In this document: one piece after another, positions 15,982 through 23,292 of the stretch | Numbering within the stretch: position 1 is the stretch's first letter | How the letters are laid out: the number at the start of each line of letters is the position of its first letter | Assembly: GCF_013375035.1 (NCBI RefSeq) | Contig: NZ_CP056032.1 | Location: forward strand, 2,154,001-2,218,000 | Length of the DNA: 64,000 bases | Origin: Spirosoma sp. KUDC1026 | GTDB taxonomy: Bacteria > Bacteroidota > Bacteroidia > Cytophagales > Spirosomataceae | Reading direction: 5' to 3' | Notes under the pieces: generated by a model | The model's database searches: none | Seen by the model: only the letters and a program-made list of their open reading frames with translations | Told to the model about the DNA's origin: nothing | Position numbers and translations under genes: made by a program

Positions 15982-16359
15982 CTATTGATTCACAGGACGA
16001 ATCCCTAGATTACGTTCCGTCTCTTTGATGATCGCCTGCTTTTCGCGCTCGGTCTTGCCCAGTACATTGGCGGTGCGTTCGACAATAAGCTCCTCGTTGT
16101 CTTTGCGAAAAACGTACTGCATCCACAGGCGTCCGTTTTCCTTGTCTTCCCGAACTAACATTGAGGTCGGAGACACCGCATCGGGCGACAAGGCTGGCGC
16201 GCTGATTGGTTCGACTGCCGACCGAACGTAGACCGAATCATTATCGATCAGGACGGTTGATTCCTGCGTGCTACGGATGTCCCGTTCACGCTGGGCAGAC
16301 TGCTGAGCGATGGTCTGACTACCAAGTAAGCAAAGGATGACTAACAGGAGATTTTTCAT
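15982..16359 (-). CDS. small secreted protein of unknown function, permease operon leader
   Basis: 125 residues with a signal peptide (M-K-N-L-L-L-V-I-L-C-L-L-G-S-Q-T-I-A-Q-Q). The mature part is charged: Q-R-E-R-D-I-R-S-T-Q-E, then W-M-Q-Y-V-F-R-K-D-N-E-E-L and a helical C-terminus K-T-E-R-E-K-Q-A-I-I-K-E. No domain is recognised. It is the first gene of the unit driven by the sigma-54-like promoter. The start codon lies 64 bp from the -24 element, the same distance as for the permease-first units, which supports this start. It could be a periplasmic partner of the permease encoded 4 bp downstream. Confidence 0.75.
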   Translation of the reverse strand: MKNLLLVILCLLGSQTIAQQSAQRERDIRSTQESTVLIDNDSVYVRSAVEPISAPALSPDAVSPTSMLVREDKENGRLWMQYVFRKDNEELIVERTANVLGKTEREKQAIIKETERNLGIRPVNQ

Positions 16360-16408
16360 AAAACCAGCAGAAGTTAGTTGGTTGAGCTACTCTGCCAGAA
16401 CCATACTC

Positions 16409-16423
16409 GCTAGGATCGTGCCA
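16409..16423 (-). promoter_or_regulatory. sigma-54-like promoter of the small-secreted-protein/permease unit
   Basis: On the minus strand reads TGGCACGATCCTAGC, close to the sigma-54 consensus TGGCAC-N5-TTGC, with GG at -24 and GC at -12 correctly spaced. Outer edge is 64 bp upstream of the ATG at 16359. Confidence 0.75.
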
Positions 16424-16478
16424 TTTATGATAATGGTTTGATGGTGAGATTTTTAGCTTCTGGATAAATGAGAAAAAC

Positions 16479-16514
16479 GTCCGCTGTCGGACAGTATTTC
16501 GTACGACAGCGGAC
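16479..16514 (-). promoter_or_regulatory. tandem palindromic operator (enhancer-like), copy 1
   Basis: Two GTCCG-N4-CGGAC sites, the first perfect (GTCCGCTGTCGGAC), the second with one mismatch (GTACGACAGCGGAC). They are 8 bp apart, 22 bp centre to centre, and 55 bp upstream of the -24 element. Nearly identical to the copy at 19135. Confidence 0.8.
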
Positions 16515-16517
16515 AGT

Positions 16518-16577
16518 CAAGGGGTGGGGGCGAAGGGCAGCAGTAACAGCCCCCAACCCCTTGCCCCATACCCCTTA
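16518..16577 (-). repeat. G-rich/C-rich foldback at a permease stop codon, probable terminator
   Basis: On the minus strand, starting in the stop codon, G-rich heptads run as GGGTATG, GGGCAAG, GGGTTGG. They fold back onto a C-rich arm (GCCCCCACCCCTTG). It ends next to operator copy 1 of the following unit. Probably terminates the permease transcript. The heptad style matches 8890-9028. Confidence 0.65.
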
Positions 16578-19016
16578 CTCACTCCGTAGACTCTTCACCG
16601 GATTGACCAGCGCGGCCTTGGCACTCTGAAGACTCACGGTAAGGACCGCAATGCCTACGGCGAATAAACCAGCCAGGGCAAATACCCACCAGGTGATGTC
16701 GACCTTATACGCAAAATCCTGTAGCCAGCGGTGCATGCCGTAATAGGCAAGGGGAGACGCAATACCGATGGCCACGAATACCAGTTTGAGGAAATCTTTG
16801 GAAAGTAACGTAACGATACTAACTACACTGGCACCGAGTACCTTACGGACGCCGATTTCTTTGGTGCGTTGTTCGGTCGTAAACGTCGCCAGACCAAACA
16901 GTCCCAGGCAGGCAATGAAAATGGCCAGTGCCGATCCAACTGTGAACACCCGGCTATACTGCCGCTCGTTCTGGTACTGACGGTTGTAGTTCTCGTCGGC
17001 GAAGAAGAACTCGAAGGGGTTGCCGGGGTAAGCGGCTTTGTAGAGCTGTTCCAACTGGGTTAGTTTGTCCTGCACCTGATTGGTAGTTAATTGAACCGTC
17101 AGATCGCTGACCGACCGGCGAGGCAGAAAAACGACGGGCTGTATGGCCTGCTGTAAACCTTGATGGTGGTAGTCGGCGATAACACCAACGATCTCGAACG
17201 CTTGCCCCCAATTAAGCCGTTGTCCGACTGACTGACCGGCCGACGCGAAGCCCAGTTGACGGGCCCCCGTTTCGTTGATCATCACTTTCGCGCTCTTCTC
17301 GTAGCCCAACTCCGCTTCCTGTGTGGTGAAATTCCGACCAGCTATCAGTTTGATTTCGTAGGTCGTCAGGAACCGATCGTCAATGATTCCCATCGAATAC
17401 GATTTCTTGTCGTCGCCCGGCCGCGGGTTTTGTTTTGTAATCCCGTCGGCGGTGAAATTGTAAAAATTGCCGGGTACAATGCTCGTCTGACAAAAGCTTT
17501 TAACGTAGGGAAGCTGGCTAAGCTCGTCTTCCAGGACAGCCGTTGCTGGGGTAAACGAACCGTTCTGGGCTAACGCTGGTCCTTTGATCACAACGCGCTG
17601 CGTCAGCCGGACACCGAGGTCTTTGTTCTGCATGTACTGAAGCTGCCGGTACAGCACCAGCGTGGCAATAACCAGCGCAATCGATGCGCTGAACTGCGCG
17701 ACGACCAGCGTTTTGCGGAGCCAGCCATTCTTACCGCCCTGATACGTCCCTTTTAGTGTCTGGATGGGCTGAAACGAGGTCATCGTGAAGGCCACGTAAC
17801 CGCCCGATGCGATTGCTCCGATCAGCAGCAAAGCCAGCCCGACCAACCAGAAACCATCGAGGTCGAGCTTGTCGAGTGACAAATCCTTCTGAATAAATTC
17901 GTTGAACGATGACTGGAGCACCGTAACCAGCAGCAAGGCCAGCAAGAAGCCCAGCCCGTTCAGCAGCAGCGATTCGCCCAGAAACTGCCCAATAAGCTGA
18001 CCCGGTCCAGCCCCGATTACTTTACGGACGCCCACTTCTTTGGCCCGCTTCAAAGCACCTGCCGTCGACAAGTTGACGTAATTAAACCAGGCAATCAGCA
18101 GGACCAGTCCGGCGATGCCACTCAGTATGTAGACAAAACCCAGGCTGCCACTGGTCTGATAATCGTCGCTCAGCGAAGAAGCCAGATGCAATGTGGTTGC
18201 TGGCTGAACGATGAACCGGTTTTGCTCATCTGGATTACGTTGCTTAGCCAGTGTATTGATCTTTGCTTCCAGCGCCTTGTAATCCGCCGGAACGCCGGGG
18301 GTACGCTCCGGAAGTTCCAGGAAGGTGGTCAGGTACGTACCGTAAAAACTATCGAGCCGCGCCCAGTCATTCCCGTTCAGATTAGCTGGGTTCGCCAGCG
18401 TTTGTAACGCAAACACGGCATCGAACGACAAGTCCGAATTTTGGGGAATGTCGGCGTAAACGGCCGTAACGGTGTACAGCGTTTTACCGAACTGGTTATT
18501 AAGGGTCAGGGTCTGACCGATCGGGTTTTGCGCCCCGAAACATTTGTGAGCCTGCGACTGGGACAGCGCAACCGTATTGGGCTGGACAAGCGCCGTAGTG
18601 GCTGTCCCTTTGATGAGCGGGAACGTAAAAAGCGTGAAGAAACTAGCATCGGCATACGCCAGCTTACTTTCCCGAAATGACTGAAGGGAACGAGCTTCGG
18701 GAAAGCTTACAATGCCGTTGGCCGAATTCTCCGCGATGCGGCAAAAATTACGTACCTCCGGGAGTTTTTCCTTCGCCAGCGGACCGACGGGCGGAGACAT
18801 GGCTGACCAGATATCGCCCGACTTGCTTTGGGTGAGTAATCGATACAGCGTCGGCAGGTTTTTATGGAACTGGTTGAAGCTCCGCTCGTAGGCGACGTAC
18901 TCCAGAATAAACACAAAGGCTGTGATGCCGAGCGCCAGACCAGCAATGTTGATCAGGGAGAAAACCCGGTTCTTGCGTAACGTACGCAGCGCGATTTTGA
19001 GGTAGTTCTGTAGCAT
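16575..19016 (-). CDS. ABC transporter permease, MacB/FtsX type
   Basis: 813 residues from ATG 19016 (M-L-Q-N-Y-L-K-I-A-L-R). A TTG at 19022 in the same frame is rejected: the ATG lies 65 bp from the sigma-54-like -24 element, as in the sister units. Two MacB_PCD-FtsX halves are present. The coupling motifs are R-A-K-E-V-G-V-R-K-V-I-G and E-Q-R-T-K-E-I-G-V-R-K-V-L-G-A-S, followed by L-L-S-K-D-F-L-K-L-V. The C-terminus is N-P-V-K-S-L-R-S-E. It is a monocistronic unit with its own operator, promoter and 3' foldback. The gene for an energising ATPase is not in the window, so it must be encoded elsewhere or be dispensable. Confidence 0.92.
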   Translation of the reverse strand: MLQNYLKIALRTLRKNRVFSLINIAGLALGITAFVFILEYVAYERSFNQFHKNLPTLYRLLTQSKSGDIWSAMSPPVGPLAKEKLPEVRNFCRIAENSANGIVSFPEARSLQSFRESKLAYADASFFTLFTFPLIKGTATTALVQPNTVALSQSQAHKCFGAQNPIGQTLTLNNQFGKTLYTVTAVYADIPQNSDLSFDAVFALQTLANPANLNGNDWARLDSFYGTYLTTFLELPERTPGVPADYKALEAKINTLAKQRNPDEQNRFIVQPATTLHLASSLSDDYQTSGSLGFVYILSGIAGLVLLIAWFNYVNLSTAGALKRAKEVGVRKVIGAGPGQLIGQFLGESLLLNGLGFLLALLLVTVLQSSFNEFIQKDLSLDKLDLDGFWLVGLALLLIGAIASGGYVAFTMTSFQPIQTLKGTYQGGKNGWLRKTLVVAQFSASIALVIATLVLYRQLQYMQNKDLGVRLTQRVVIKGPALAQNGSFTPATAVLEDELSQLPYVKSFCQTSIVPGNFYNFTADGITKQNPRPGDDKKSYSMGIIDDRFLTTYEIKLIAGRNFTTQEAELGYEKSAKVMINETGARQLGFASAGQSVGQRLNWGQAFEIVGVIADYHHQGLQQAIQPVVFLPRRSVSDLTVQLTTNQVQDKLTQLEQLYKAAYPGNPFEFFFADENYNRQYQNERQYSRVFTVGSALAIFIACLGLFGLATFTTEQRTKEIGVRKVLGASVVSIVTLLSKDFLKLVFVAIGIASPLAYYGMHRWLQDFAYKVDITWWVFALAGLFAVGIAVLTVSLQSAKAALVNPVKSLRSE

Positions 19017-19066
19017 GACCAACGCGTATGTGTCAAGGTTAGGAAATAGTCCGTGTCAAGACAGTT

Positions 19067-19081
19067 ACAAATGGTGTACCA
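19067..19081 (-). promoter_or_regulatory. sigma-54-like promoter of the second permease
   Basis: Reads TGGTACACCATTTGT on the minus strand, with GG at -24 and TTGT at the -12 position. Outer edge 65 bp from ATG 19016. A weaker match than the 16409 copy, but at the same place. Confidence 0.65.
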
Positions 19082-19134
19082 GTAGGATAATATACTGATT
19101 ATCAGTGTACTTTATTTGTTTTAATACAGAAAAC

Positions 19135-19170
19135 GTCCGCTGCCGGACAAATTCCTGTACGACAGCGGAC
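19135..19170 (-). promoter_or_regulatory. tandem palindromic operator (enhancer-like), copy 2
   Basis: GTCCGCTGCCGGAC, an 8-bp spacer, then GTACGACAGCGGAC; 22 bp centre to centre and 53 bp upstream of the -24 element. Over 36 bp it differs from copy 1 only at the central base of site 1 and in the spacer. Confidence 0.8.
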
Positions 19171-19680
19171 GATGAAACTAATACGGTTTGACAAGTAGCG
19201 CGTTTACCAGTAGTAAATACAGGATAAATCAACTTGTCGGTTATGCCTCGTTCCTCAGACCGGGTGGCCGGAGCCATGACAGCAAGAGCCGACGACTTTC
19301 ACGACCGTGTACTTATGTAGGACTTTCGCTTACAGGGTAAAAATGGCAACTTCAGCCGATGTGCTAACCAATAGATCACACGCCTTAGCTGATGCAGACA
19401 AGACAACTACCCTCGTTCGCTTTACGACTGGTTGCTTGCAGAAAATGAGTACGGTACGTTGAACGGTTTGATTGATAACCCTGACCGGCGTACATTGGCT
19501 GCGTGTTGTGTGCCAGCGCACCAGGGGGCACGTCAGTTAACAAACCCTCCCTTCGTAAGGCTGCATTCATCCCTGGCTATCATCAACGATTGACGAACAA
19601 ACCCAATCCGGCACTGACGCTCCCAAAGCAGCTCGCTCAGTGTCATCGTCAAACAGGCACTTTGATCTCCATTGATACGT
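19171..19680. other. intergenic, no gene seen
   Basis: About 510 bp between permease operator copy 2 and the plus-strand SDR gene. Short overlapping ORFs on both strands show no domain, leader or conserved context. No hairpin or promoter box stands out. The SDR promoter must lie here. Confidence 0.4.
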
Positions 19681-20472
19681 ATGAACCAACTTTCTTCAGA
19701 ACATAACATTTTAGACCTGTTTCGGCTCCACGGACAAACGGCCCTGGTGATCGGAGGGAACCGGGGACTCGGTCTAGCGATGGGACAGGCACTGGCCGGA
19801 GCGGGGGCTAACCTGGTCATTGCCGCTCGTGATGAAGCAATCAACCATGAGGCCGTAGAAATGCTTCGCGCACGCTATGCCATCGAATGTATCAGCACCA
19901 AGTGTGATATAACGGATGAGAACAGCGTTAAGGCTGCGGTAAGCCAGAGCGTCGATCACTTTGGTAAGATTGATGTCCTGATCAACTCGGCGGGGATCAA
20001 CATACGGGGGGGGATTGAGGAACTCTCCCTCGATGAGTTTACCCGCGTACAGCAGGTGAACGTCACCGGTACCTGGTTGGCCTGTCGTCAGGTGGTGCCG
20101 ATCATGAAGCAGCACGGCTACGGCCGCATCATCAATATGGGGTCGATGCTGGCGTTGATCGCCCTTCCTGACCGAACGCCTTACGCCACCAGTAAAGGGG
20201 CTATTCTGCAACTGACTCGCGCGTTAGCCCTGGAAGTTGCCCAGACGGGTATCACCGTCAACGCCATCTTACCCGGTCCCTTCGCTACCGAGATCAATCT
20301 ACCCCTGCTAAACGACCCTGACAAGTACCAGGCCTTCATCAACAAAATTCCCCTGGGACGCTGGGGCGAATTGCACGAAATTGGGGGCATCGCCCTTTAC
20401 CTGGCCAGCCGGGCCTCTAGTTACGTGACAGGGGCTGGTTTTTCAATCGACGGTGGTTGGGTCGCTCAGTAA
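19681..20472 (+). CDS. SDR family NAD(P)-dependent oxidoreductase (classical)
   Basis: 263 residues from ATG 19681 (M-N-Q-L-S-S-E-H-N-I). The frame is also open to a TTG at 19672, which is less likely. It is a Rossmann enzyme of the gluconate 5-dehydrogenase / 3-oxoacyl reductase-like class. Cofactor loop is I-G-G-N-R-G-L-G-L-A (first Gly of TGxxxGxG kept as G-G), then N-S-A-G-I-N, catalytic Ser in N-M-G-S-M, Y-A-T-S-K for Tyr and Lys, and P-G-P-F-A-T-E. The C-terminus F-S-I-D-G-G-W is typical. A-A-R-D at the end of beta-2 suggests NADP(H). Cytosolic. It converges with the epimerase-like gene. The substrate is not predictable. Confidence 0.9.
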   Translation: MNQLSSEHNILDLFRLHGQTALVIGGNRGLGLAMGQALAGAGANLVIAARDEAINHEAVEMLRARYAIECISTKCDITDENSVKAAVSQSVDHFGKIDVLINSAGINIRGGIEELSLDEFTRVQQVNVTGTWLACRQVVPIMKQHGYGRIINMGSMLALIALPDRTPYATSKGAILQLTRALALEVAQTGITVNAILPGPFATEINLPLLNDPDKYQAFINKIPLGRWGELHEIGGIALYLASRASSYVTGAGFSIDGGWVAQ

Positions 20473-20606
20473 CCAAAGGGTTTAGTCATGATTCCTTCCG
20501 ATATGTACCGGTACGATGAAGCCCCCGGTTCGTAGACGGTGCTGACGGTTGGTCAGATGCCGGATACGAACCGGACAAGTAGCCGTCGACACCGGATAGC
20601 GTTGCC

Positions 20607-21518
20607 TCACGACTCCTCGTTTACGTACTGCCGCCAATTGTGCTGCTCCCGGAATCCCAGTACCTCCCGGATTTTACGATTGGAAAACAGCGCTTCGTGC
20701 TCCCCCAATTCGCGCGTAATGGGTACCCCTGGAAAGAATCGGCTGGCCAGTTCCTGGCTGGGAATAATGGCCCCGTTGTGATCGTTTCCTGCGTTAAAAA
20801 CCTGGTAGCCAAGGCCGTCTTTTTGCAGACACAGATCTACAATCTGGCCCAGATCACGCGCATCGATGTAACAAAAAACATTCCGTCGTCGCACGTCAGG
20901 GTGAGCAAAATAATGGGGAAACAACTCGGCGTACTCGTGGGGCTCGATCACATTGCCGATCCGCAACGCGTAGATATCAATACCCGACCGGCGCTGAAAG
21001 CTGCGCGCCGTTTTCTCGTTGACTACCTTAGATAAACCGTAGCTATCCATGGGATCAACATCGTAGTCTTCCTCGAGTGGCAAGACATGGGGGCTGGTCT
21101 GGCCATACGAAAAACAGATGCCATAGGTGGTCTCCGAGGAGGCAATGACAATCTTGTTGATGCCTAACTTGACGGCTGCTTCGATGACATTGTAGGTGCC
21201 AATCGTGTTAACCCGAAACGTTTCATTATCGGGTTTGAGCAGAATCCTGGGTACGGCCGCGAAATGAACGACCGCATCAAATTTAGGTACGCCCTGACCG
21301 AGATCCAGTTCGTCTAAGCTGGCATACGACGTCATGGCGTTGAACACCTGCCCCGAATCGGTAATATCAGCGATGAGATTATTGACCCCCGGGTGAGTCA
21401 ACGGAGTTAGGTCAACATTCAGTACGGTATGGCCCTGATCGAGCAGGTACGGTACTACGTGCTTTCCAGCTTTTCCTGATCCCCCGGTAAACAATATTCG
21501 TTTTTTAGTCATGCGCAT
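20607..21518 (-). CDS. NAD-dependent epimerase/dehydratase family protein (extended SDR)
   Basis: 303 residues. Nucleotide loop is L-F-T-G-G-S-G-K-A-G-K-H-V at residues 8-20. N-V-D-L-T-P ends beta-2 with an acidic residue, which favours NAD. V-V-H-F-A-A-V-P, I-A-S-S-E-T-T-Y-G with the catalytic Ser/Thr, and Y-G-L-S-K for Tyr and Lys follow. This is the extended SDR layout of nucleotide-sugar epimerases and uronate dehydrogenases. The C-terminal substrate domain is short, so a uronate-dehydrogenase-like or sugar dehydrogenase role fits better than a nucleotide-sugar epimerase, but this is a guess. A second in-frame ATG at 21512 is possible. It stands alone on the minus strand. Confidence 0.85.
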   Translation of the reverse strand: MRMTKKRILFTGGSGKAGKHVVPYLLDQGHTVLNVDLTPLTHPGVNNLIADITDSGQVFNAMTSYASLDELDLGQGVPKFDAVVHFAAVPRILLKPDNETFRVNTIGTYNVIEAAVKLGINKIVIASSETTYGICFSYGQTSPHVLPLEEDYDVDPMDSYGLSKVVNEKTARSFQRRSGIDIYALRIGNVIEPHEYAELFPHYFAHPDVRRRNVFCYIDARDLGQIVDLCLQKDGLGYQVFNAGNDHNGAIIPSQELASRFFPGVPITRELGEHEALFSNRKIREVLGFREQHNWRQYVNEES

Positions 21519-21986
21519 GGGACAAATTATAGTACGATGTGCCGCCCCTGCCCGCTGACAGTCGGCGACTTCTTAAACACGTTGCTATTCGTGGTAGTAT
21601 GCTGGTTATTAATTAGTCAACCCCAGTAGTTGTCTGAGTTCTTTGACCAAGCTACTGTGCGCTAGTGGCCAGTAGCCGTTTAGGAATTGCCTTTCCAGAT
21701 CTAGAATTCAGCTACCCCCTCAGTCGCAGCTTACGAAGGCAGAGAACGGGTAGTGCCCTACTGGGATACGGTCAATGTCGGCTGAAAGGACGAGTGCGCT
21801 CGTTGCGAAACCGGTTGATTGCCGTGACCGGGTCACGGCAATCAACCAGTCATTATCGCTGGAATTTCCAGTAATGCATAATCCCGTATTCAGCCCGGCT
21901 CCAAAGCTGCATCAACGCATTCTGCCTACCGCTTTGGGGTTCGTGGACGAACGAGTAAGCTTACCGGATTTCACCCAAAAGAAAGC
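21519..21986. other. intergenic with one large hairpin
   Basis: About 470 bp between two minus-strand SDR genes. Apart from the hairpin at 21813-21847 no gene or repeat was found. It must hold the promoter of the epimerase-like gene (start 21518). Confidence 0.4.
21813..21847 (-). terminator. hairpin downstream of the Tat-SDR gene
   Basis: Perfect 17-bp inverted repeat (21813-21829 with 21831-21847, arm GGTTGATTGCCGTGACC) around one base, in practice a stem with a tight loop. It is 140 bp past the SDR stop. Probable terminator. Confidence 0.65.
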
Positions 21987-22988
21987 TTAAGGCTGGCCTT
22001 TCCCGCCTGCCGCTCCGTAAACCTGCCCCGTCGCGTAACTAGCATCGCTGGCTGCTAATTGGACATAAATCGAGGCTAACTCGGCTGGCTGGCCGGGCCG
22101 CCCCAGCGGTGTATCCCCGCCAAAGCTTTTGAGCTTCTCTGCGGTTGCCCCACCGCTGGGCTGCAACGGTGTCCAGATGGGACCCGGTGCTACGCCATTG
22201 ACGCGAATCCCTTTGGGGCCGAGTTGCTTAGCCAATGACTTCACGAAATTCATCGTAGCCGCCTTTGTCTGGGCATAGTCATAAAGATTAGCCGAGGGAT
22301 CATAGGCCTGCTCGGAGGTCGTGCCAATAATGGCTGAGCCAGCGGGCATGTGCGGCAGGGCGGCTTTAATGATCCAGAATGGTGCGTAGATGTTGGTTTT
22401 TATGGTGGCGTCAAAATCCTCCGAAGTGATATCTAAAATCGATTCACGAGCTTGCTGACGCGCAGCGTTGCTGACTAAAATATCCAGGCCACCCAGGCCC
22501 TTCACTGCTTCGTCGACTAGCCGTTTGCAGAACGCTTCGTCACGGATATCGCCAGGAATCGCAATGGCTTTTCTGCCTTCTTTTTTGATCAGCTCAATGA
22601 CTTCTTTGGCGTCAGCTTCTTCCGCGGGCAGGTAATTGATGGCTACGTCAGCTCCTTCGCGCGCATACGCAATGGCTGCTGCCCGGCCCATGCCCGAATC
22701 GCCACCCGTGATCAAGGCTTTGCGCCCGGCCAATCGACCTGAACCCTTATAGCTGGTCTCCCCGTGATCGGGTCGAGGATTCATTTTACTGACCAGGCCG
22801 GGCCAGGGTTGCATCGGGGTATTGAAGGGAGGTTTGGGATAGTTGGTGGTCGGATCGACCAGAATTGGCGCAGCGCTGGACGTGTCGGAGTCTGGGGTTG
22901 CCAATACCGGGGCTGCTAGCATCGAAGCGGCTAAACCACTGCCAATTCCGCCAATAACTTGGCGTCGGCTTAATTGATTGTCATTCAT
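21987..22988 (-). CDS. SDR family oxidoreductase with a Tat-like signal peptide
   Basis: 333 residues. The first 30 residues are a twin-arginine-type leader: S-R-R-Q-V-I-G-G-I-G-S-G-L-A-A-S-M-L-A-A-P-V. The enzyme part is of the YghA / general-stress-protein-39 class. Marks are the conserved lead-in P-M-Q-P-W-P-G-L, S-G-R-L-A-G-R-K-A-L-I-T-G-G-D-S-G-M-G-R with the cofactor loop T-G-G-D-S-G-M-G, S-N-A-A-R-Q-Q, Y-D-Y-A-Q-T-K with catalytic Tyr and Lys, and V-N-G-V-A-P-G-P-I-W-T-P. Known: Tat exports folded proteins, so a cofactor-loaded SDR could be shipped. Free NAD(P) is scarce in the periplasm, which makes the leader unusual. A 17-bp palindrome lies 20 bp upstream of the start. Confidence 0.88.
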   Translation of the reverse strand: MNDNQLSRRQVIGGIGSGLAASMLAAPVLATPDSDTSSAAPILVDPTTNYPKPPFNTPMQPWPGLVSKMNPRPDHGETSYKGSGRLAGRKALITGGDSGMGRAAAIAYAREGADVAINYLPAEEADAKEVIELIKKEGRKAIAIPGDIRDEAFCKRLVDEAVKGLGGLDILVSNAARQQARESILDITSEDFDATIKTNIYAPFWIIKAALPHMPAGSAIIGTTSEQAYDPSANLYDYAQTKAATMNFVKSLAKQLGPKGIRVNGVAPGPIWTPLQPSGGATAEKLKSFGGDTPLGRPGQPAELASIYVQLAASDASYATGQVYGAAGGKGQP

Positions 22989-23008
22989 TAGAAAGTATTG
23001 TTGAGTAC

Positions 23009-23053
23009 GTTAAACAAACGATTCTATAGTCGAGACAGAATCGTTTGTTTAAC
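23009..23053 (-). promoter_or_regulatory. 17-bp palindrome upstream of the Tat-SDR gene
   Basis: Perfect inverted repeat (23009-23025 with 23037-23053, arm GTTAAACAAACGATTCT) with an 11-nt centre, starting 20 bp before the SDR start. It lies 240 bp past the VCBS gene. Position favours an operator or 5'-leader hairpin of the SDR gene. A distant terminator for the VCBS unit is possible. Confidence 0.5.
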
Positions 23054-23292
23054 AGCGAGTACCACGTTAAGGTTACGTTTTTTAGCCTGTAGTTGCCAAC
23101 TGGGTCGTTTCTTCTAGGTACCCTTCCGCGACAGACCAGGAGTCGTAGGCCAAAAATGAAGACAAACGATCGTTAAGGGATCGTTCAGTATACTATAAAC
23201 TAACGTGAACTATAAGATTGATGTACTGATAAAAGGGAATATGTAGAAGCGTTCTTAATGGATAGGGCGCTCAACCAGCCGGAGTTTGGCTA

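Noticed and set aside
19016..19022. TTG start adding two residues to the second permease
   Set aside because: ATG 19016 fits M-L-Q-N-Y-L-K and the 65-bp promoter distance seen in sister units.
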